Source of the DNA: Sphacelaria rigidula
Taxonomy: Eukaryota > Phaeophyceae > Sphacelariales
Length of the DNA: 23,651 bases
Direction: 5' to 3'
Assembly (NCBI GenBank): GCA_964200075.2
Contig: CAXNAA020000253.1
Coordinates: 1 to 23,651 of the forward strand
Part shown: piece after piece, positions 19,117 to 23,651 of the stretch
Numbering within the stretch: the stretch's first letter is position 1
Layout: the number at the start of each line of letters is the position of its first letter
Position numbers and translations under genes: made by a program
The notes under the pieces: generated by a model
Databases searched by the model: none
What the model saw: only the letters and a program-made list of their open reading frames with translations
What the model was told of the DNA's origin: nothing

Positions 19117-19275
19117 GACCGGTTAGTACGCAGCAGTCAATCGAATCTATCAAATGGTGTTCTGGTGCCCGCCGCGCTTAAGTTGTTACTGTGCCTTTTT
19201 TTTCTCAGCACCCTTCTCGTCCCTCGTTACCCTTGATCCGTGTGTGTGTGTGTTTGCTTTGGTCGAAATGGATAG

Positions 19276-19361
19276 GATGGGCAGGGCAATACGTCGGCGA
19301 AAACTCCAGCAGACGAGGAGGCGGCTCTGAACCTTCTCAACCAACAGGCGGGATCCATGAG
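19276..19361 (+). CDS. RBBP6-like exon 1 of those recognised (linker)
   Basis: Reads TSAKTPADEEAALNLLNQQ, matching in character the DEE..ALN linker between DWNN and zinc knuckle in homologues. The acceptor is ATAG ending at 19275, or alternatively GCAG ending at 19284; both keep the frame. The donor is GTACGT at 19362, phase 2. An in-frame TAG just upstream (in the acceptor) shows the exon cannot extend further left in this frame. Confidence 0.75.
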
Positions 19362-22300
19362 GTACGTTTTCTTGTGTACCTTACGAAGGTAGGCCTACCA
19401 TACTGTACCACTTTATTGCTGACTGAACCACTTGGTGTGCCTTCTACGGGGCCGTGTAACGCCCCGTCATGGGACACCTACTGTGCCTATTTTTGTATAA
19501 TTTTCGGTATTACTGTCGTGATCCACTGTTGCTGTTGTTGTTATTGTCATTGTTCACGGTCTTGTTTTGGGTCAGGCATGGCTTCAGCAACCGCACGTGG
19601 AAGGCGGATGGTGGAGGCCCAGCCTCTAGTAGGACCATGACGTTCGGCGCGGGAAGGGGTCCTGGAGGGCCTGGCGGTCGAGGCGGCAGGTGAAGGAAAT
19701 GCCGTGGGTGCTCTATGGGATATACCACCCTGGATAAAAAGGGATCAACCTGTTTAATTTATGTATGAGTGAGCTCCCTCTCTGCCATGTTACCGTTTCA
19801 ATAATTGATTCATTGGTATGATCGTTGGTTGAGCGGTTGACTGACTAATTTGGCTTTTTGACGGACTGATTTAGCTGAGTGATTGGTTGCTTGATGAGTT
19901 ATTGTTGGCTCAGTTACTGTTTGACGGCAAGCAGTAGTAAAATTGTAGGAGTAGTAGGAGGAGTAGTAGGGTAGTATTCAATTCCAGCAAGTTTGTGTTC
20001 CTATGTGTACGTTTGGGCAAAGGAAACGTTTCTTGCTTCGACTGTGATTCAGGAGTGCTTATTCCTGCAGTATGAATATCTCAAATTATTTGACGGTTAG
20101 GACGAATCATCACGACTAAGAGTCACCCAATTCACGATTTCTTCGACTTGATTGCCCAAAAGGGAGAAAAAAGTTGACCGCTGGTCCAAGGGGTATCCAC
20201 GCAACGTTTGCGCCATGCCACGTGTCTGGGCTGCGTGTACCTGGGTTGCAACGCTGAAAACAAAGCTTGATGGCTGACTCGTACGGTACGAATCAGTTAC
20301 ACTTAGGTCAAGTAATTCATAGACGAATCATTATTTGTCCGGCCCTTTAATTATTCGTGTTAACTGCTCCGGTGTGAATCATGATCCGACCGTGATGATA
20401 AGGTAGACGTACCGAAGGGTAATAGAACCGAAACTGAACCACTTTCTGGACGAAGGTCCGACAAGGGGGCAAACGGAAAAAAAGAAAGGGGCACCAAACG
20501 GAGCATTTCGGCATACACATCCCGTGCTATACGGAGTACCTCACTCGGTCAGGAAGGACATTGTAATACCGCTACAGGCTCGATTTTTCTTGACTGAAGA
20601 TGGACAGGGAACGTTTTCCGCATTGTCAGAAATGAAAATCGATCCCGTTTTAACCCAAACATTCTTGACGAAAGATGTTTCCAGTCGATCGGTCTTGAAC
20701 GCCGCACTGCCGATACATGAGGTCAATCATCCCGTCCTCAACCGAGAAGATTTTGACGACATATTTTTTCCTATTTTTTTGGCGTTTACAATGCTTCTTT
20801 TTTTTTTCTTCATAATTTGATCGGTATTGCAATGTCGAACACTTTCCTCGACTACTACTACTGCTGCTACAACTACTACTGTGAATCCCCACAATCTGAG
20901 CAACGCGGTTTACCCGCAAATCTTCTCTCTCCCGATCGCGGGTCTGGATAAAGGGGCTAGGGTAATGACTTTGAAAGAACAACACGGCTACTGACCCGCA
21001 CAAAGTAGCTCATGAGGCCGGTGAGCGAGCACTACCATATTCCGTATAGGCCCGCCTGCTCCTATACAACACAACTTTGATCCCACCCCCCTCCACTGCG
21101 CCCCGAACCGTTGTGTGCGTGCGTGTGTGTGTGTGTTTCTTTCTGTCATGGTATGTCCGCGAATCACCAAAAAACATCAGGGGAGGGCCTAATAGCGTGC
21201 CCCCACCTGGACTGGACGGAAGAGGGGGAGGTGCCACCGGGAGGGGAGGGGGGCGAGGAGGTCCACAGGGGCGAGGATTTTACGGGGGAGGAGGGATGGG
21301 ACCTGGGGGAAACGGTGTACCACCCCCCGACTACCTCTGCAGGCGTTGCTTCAAGCCCGGTCACTTTATCCAGGAGTGCCCTACCAATGGTACGTCGAGC
21401 TTTTGTGTTGTTCGTGCCTCCTCATTCAATGTACATATTTCGCACGTGATAAAATATTTCATTCGTTCTTTTTATCCTTCATTTGCCCTCTTTGAGTAGT
21501 GCTGTTACTCGTAGGGTGAAGCTGATGGCAGGACGCTGGTATTCAATGACGGATGATGATCATTTCGGAACAGTTATTCATGTACGTGCATCTTTTTTTT
21601 TGGGGGGGGTATGTATATACATTCGTATGTATGGATATCTTTCATTCACCCCGGTGTTCAGGTATCATTGTTTTCTCCCCCCTTCGAGTAGTTTTACTCC
21701 TTGAATGTTCACCTCGGTAGTCCTTGTTGCCCGCAGGATTTATATTTCGCGCAGTATTATTCAGTTGAACAGGCTCATCACAATTTCAAATACCGTACAG
21801 CCTGCTGCGTGTTTGTCTGTTTTTCTTTCCAGTATTGCTCTCTCGATCAATCAGACGACCACATTTGGGGCGGTTTACACGGGTGCGCAACTGTACCCCG
21901 AAAATGTCCCGATAGTGCTCAGGTGTACCTTGACGTTATCCACTTCCCTTGGTAGTATTGGCCTTGCTGCATGGATATTGTGGTGGATCTGTAATCAGTG
22001 GTTACAATAGGTACGTTGATAGTCTATACATCCACCGCTTGCTTCATTTTGGTAATATTTCAGTTGATTCCGTTTTTTTCTGTAATTAAGCTGGAGTCTG
22101 AAACAAAAATGATGGAGGACTCCATGTCTTGTAAGGAATGAAGCAGGGGCGTTATCGGAAAGATGAGTCTACGTCTGTGACCACGGGTCCGAGAGATCGG
22201 ACTAATGTGCAAAAATAATAGTAATTAGTAATAAAAATATGGGTTGTAGGAGTGGCACGACTCCCCACCAGCGGAAGCCGTGGTGACATATTCTTCATCG

Positions 22301-23537
22301 TCATTTGATCAGGATATGATTTCGTGCCCAATGTCATCACACCTTGCCCTATTTACCACCCCCCTCGTCGACCCAATTTTGCAGACAATCCCACCTACGA
22401 GAGAAGTCGAGTGAAACGAGTAGTGGGCATACCCACATCCATGATCCAGGTTACGGAGGGCGGCGGTCCCCCCGTACCTGGGCGCAGCGGCGGATTGGTC
22501 AACGCGTCGGGGCAACTGGTTACGATTCGGCCTAACGATCAGGCCTTTCGGAAGCTCAAGGAGGTATGTGTAGAATGTGTATGTTTTGTAGGCAAACCAA
22601 CTGGTTTCGGTTGGTCGTTACGACCGGGCTCAAGCAGGTATGTATCTATGTCCACCGGAGGCCCTACCTCAGTGCGGGAGTATGAAGTGGGGGGTCCTAC
22701 TACAGTGCTGTAGAAATCACTTATCCACAGGCCCGATCCGCGATAGTAATATCAAGTGATTTGTACCGCAGCGGTAAAGTGCGGAATTCCGGCAAAGTGC
22801 GGTCATGCCTGGATAGTGAGCCACGTCACCGTTTTTAAGCAATCTTTCGCTGACGAGACATATGTTCCTATTTCTGGTATATCATGAGCATTTGGTGACG
22901 TGACCAAACCTACTGTTTTTCACTGTCTAAATGCACCCGTGCCGTTCGTGATTAAAAGACAATGGAAGGTATCATTATTATTATTTTATTATTATTTTTC
23001 GCACTTTGAGCCCCTCCCGTTCCTCGGGATTAGTCCGTTGTCTCAAAGGATCAACTCATCTCGCCCCAGTACGGAATATAATACAACTATGATGATACGT
23101 ATCTTGTTTATTTTATTTAACACCAGAGTATATGTATTCCGACGCACTCGGTGCAAAATCATATATGCGCCTACGCGCCCGTCCCCACATACTGTAGCAT
23201 CAACGAGCAAAAAATAGTATGCACAGATAAACATGGACCCTTAACCCCACTTCCTCCTCCCCCCCCCAAAAAACTTGACGTTCCTCATGACCCCGGATTT
23301 CCAGTTCGGCGGTGGACAGTCCGTTCAAGGACTGCTGGACAGGCTCTCCAAGACCGCGCCGGCGCACCTCAAGTGCCCGATATGCTTCAAGATCATGTCC
23401 GACGCGGTTATCGTGCCATGTTGTCACAAGAGTACCTGTGACTCGTGCGTGCGCCGTGCGCTGGGGGCCTCCCCTGACATGTCGTGTCCGCTCTGCAAGA
23501 CGAGGGATGTACGCCCGGACAGCTTGTTGCCCAACAT
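19276..23537 (+). CDS. RBBP6/Mpe1-like protein, partial, five exons
   Basis: In known members this nuclear protein is part of the mRNA cleavage and polyadenylation machinery and acts as a RING-type E3 ubiquitin ligase. Joined exons are 19276-19361, 19576-19689, 21181-21389, 22385-22563 and 23305-23537, giving 273 residues plus two bases. Residues 1-30 are an acidic, Ala/Leu/Gln-rich linker. Residues 54-112 are Gly/Arg-rich. A CCHC zinc knuckle follows (C120, C123, H128, C133), then VKRVVGIPTSM, a signature after the knuckle in this family. The RING has cysteines 220, 223, 235, 236, 241, 244, 257 and 260, with DAVIVPCC as in animal RBBP6. The DWNN domain normally at the N-terminus and the 3' end of the gene are missing from what I can see. 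Codon phases agree at every junction. Confidence 0.92.
19576..19689 (+). CDS. RBBP6-like exon 2 (start of Gly-rich linker)
   Basis: The acceptor GGGTCAG ends at 19575 after a T/C-rich tract. The donor is GTGAAG at 19690, phase 2. It encodes a basic, then glycine-rich stretch ending GAGRGPGGPGGRGG. The split arginine codons at both ends are restored by the neighbours (AG plus G). Confidence 0.82.
20273..20296. repeat. Near-palindrome with recurring CGAATCA words
   Basis: TGACTCGTAC and GTACGAATCA form a near-perfect inverted pair around a single G. CGAATCA or TGAATCA recurs at about 20103, 20327 and 20376. This lies in intron 2; a protein-binding role is possible but only inferred. Confidence 0.5.
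20407..20820 (+). CDS. Coding-like ORF inside RBBP6-like intron 2
   Basis: After a TAG the frame stays open for 137 codons to a TGA at 20818. It has no early ATG; the first is near codon 77 and a GTG lies at 20524. The peptide is varied and globular in character up to about residue 118 (for example SVRKDIVIPLQARFFLTEDG and the run near EVNHPVLNREDFDDIF). It then becomes a hydrophobic tail from a T-rich tract. AAGGTAG before it could act as a splice acceptor. I do not recognise the family. It may be a remnant of a mobile element or viral insert, an alternative exon, or chance. Confidence 0.3.
   Translation, partial: TYRRVIEPKLNHFLDEGPTRGQTEKKKGAPNGAFRHTHPVLYGVPHSVRKDIVIPLQARFFLTEDGQGTFSALSEMKIDPVLTQTFLTKDVSSRSVLNAALPIHEVNHPVLNREDFDDIFFPIFLAFTMLLFFFFII
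21181..21389 (+). CDS. RBBP6-like exon 3 (Gly-rich linker and zinc knuckle)
   Basis: Encodes a Gly/Arg/Pro-rich stretch followed by PPPDYLC and the CX2CX4HX4C knuckle (C120, C123, H128, C133 of the joined protein). The PPP.Y.C..C lead-in is typical of RBBP6 proteins; the Gly/Arg-rich run before it resembles plant homologues more than human RBBP6. The donor is GTACGT at 21390, phase 1. Confidence 0.92.
21390..22384. other. Intron 3 of the RBBP6-like gene (995 bp)
   Basis: GTACGT to TTTTGCAG. Contains short open frames, one of which (to 22010) ends in a hydrophobic stretch, probably chance. The phase-1 split codon (G plus AC, aspartate) joins the neighbouring exons exactly where the family has PTN(G)D, so no intervening exon is needed. 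Confidence 0.8.
22385..22563 (+). CDS. RBBP6-like exon 4 (between knuckle and RING)
   Basis: Begins by completing an aspartate codon and reads NPTYERSRVKRVVGIPTSM, matching the family motif R.KR..GIP.S. It continues through a Gly-rich turn and SGQLVTIRPNDQAFRKL, which resembles the SGAVAVLKPNE.AFEK region of plant homologues. The donor is GTATGT at 22564, phase 0. Confidence 0.92.
22564..23304. other. Intron 4 of the RBBP6-like gene (741 bp)
   Basis: GTATGT to TTTCCAG. Carries a GTGCGG-family foldback fragment (about 22650-22810, with AAATCACTT / AAGTGATTT arms at 22713 and 22755) and an ATT trinucleotide run (about 22972-23000). A foldback element therefore sits inside a transcribed gene. 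Confidence 0.8.
22650..22810. repeat. GTGCGG-family foldback remnant in intron 4
   Basis: GTGGGGGGTCCTACTACAGTG (about 22687-22707) parallels GTGGAGGGTCCCACTATTGTG in the element at 4884-4992. TACCGCAGCGGTAAAGTGCGG and CAAAGTGCGGT follow downstream. A perfect 9-bp inverted pair (AAATCACTT / AAGTGATTT) sits in the middle. Confidence 0.5.
23305..23537 (+). CDS. RBBP6-like exon 5 (RING finger)
   Basis: Starts after TTTCCAG and ends at the donor GTGAGA (23538), phase 2. Encodes residues 197-273, with the RING at about 219-262: CPIC, DAVIVPCC, CDSC and CPLC supply eight cysteines. In human RBBP6 the RING coordinates two zinc ions through cysteines (C4C4), and the spacing here fits that. DSLLPN at the end matches the DALIAN region preceding the helix in homologues, so at least one more exon lies beyond the window. 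Confidence 0.95.
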
Positions 23538-23651
23538 GTGAGATCTTTTTCTTCTGTTTTTTTTTTTTTTCTCGTCGGCCAGCTAGTTGTTTGTGGTGAC
23601 TACGACCAACCAGCATAATGTACATAATTTTTTTTTTTTTTCTTCCTTTTT
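23538..23651. other. Start of the next intron, T-rich
   Basis: Follows donor GTGAGA. Two long T runs (about 23557-23571 and 23628-23641) and no exon before the window ends. Confidence 0.7.

Larger units (their letters stand above)
19690..21180. other. Intron 2 of the RBBP6-like gene (1491 bp)
   Basis: Begins GTGAAG and ends ACATCAG. It contains a GTTGGTTGA/TTGACTGA low-complexity patch (19800-19930), a GTAGTAGGAG run (about 19950-19975), the palindrome at 20273, the unexplained ORF 20407-20820, a TACTACTACTGCTGC trinucleotide patch (20852-20880) and a GTGT run near the acceptor. An unrecognised exon could be hidden here, but the phases of the flanking exons join without one. Confidence 0.75.

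Noticed and set aside
21705-22010. Membrane-protein-like ORF in intron 3
   Set aside because: The hydrophobic stretch is short, and the flanking exons join in phase at a conserved position without it.
1-23651. CRISPR array, bacterial operon or prophage
   Set aside because: No regularly spaced short repeats with unique spacers, no Shine-Dalgarno-led gene clusters; the identified gene is clearly spliced and eukaryotic.

Overview
The window is eukaryotic, gene-poor and rich in repeats. The only gene I can identify with confidence is the 3' end of the window, a spliced plus-strand gene for an RBBP6/Mpe1-type protein (zinc knuckle plus RING finger). Five exons between 19276 and 23537 join with GT-AG introns of 214, 1491, 995 and 741 bp, and the codon phase agrees at every junction. 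The gene runs off the right edge. Its usual N-terminal DWNN (ubiquitin-like) domain was not found. The sparse coding, roughly even base composition, kilobase-sized introns, many foldback elements and a glycine-rich linker like that of plant homologues suggest an alga or other protist, possibly a stramenopile such as a brown alga. The species cannot be fixed from the sequence alone.

Layout. 1-600: an extreme G run, then one candidate terminal-type exon of unknown identity (469-590). 600-5960: no convincing genes. Here lie several members of a dispersed ~100-bp repeat (called R100 below), hairpins, and foldback (MITE-like) elements, including a 502-bp insertion that splits an R100 copy and is flanked by a 9-bp near-duplication. 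5780-5949 is an intact 170-bp foldback element with an 8-bp flanking duplication. 6678-7260 is a diverged tandem array with a ~94-bp period. 7270-14200 is mostly featureless, with a (TA) run, a long hairpin (8822-8914), a tRNA-like segment near 12050-12130 and a foldback element at 12913-13053. 14174-14310 holds a C run, an (AAAAC) run and the best R100 copy. 15525-18450 holds at least two copies, and fragments, of another foldback family, and a weak spliced or unspliced ORF at 17358-17807. 19039-19116 is a minus-strand tRNA-like sequence just upstream of the RBBP6-like exons.

No operon-like gene cooperation is visible. The theme of the window is one housekeeping gene (mRNA 3'-end processing and ubiquitin ligation, by family) beside a long tract of decayed small non-autonomous mobile elements. 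I found no transposase, reverse transcriptase, CRISPR array or gene cluster, and no clear new biochemical system. The most unusual structures are the 94-bp array, the nested insertion, and a coding-like ORF lying inside the second intron of the RBBP6-like gene.
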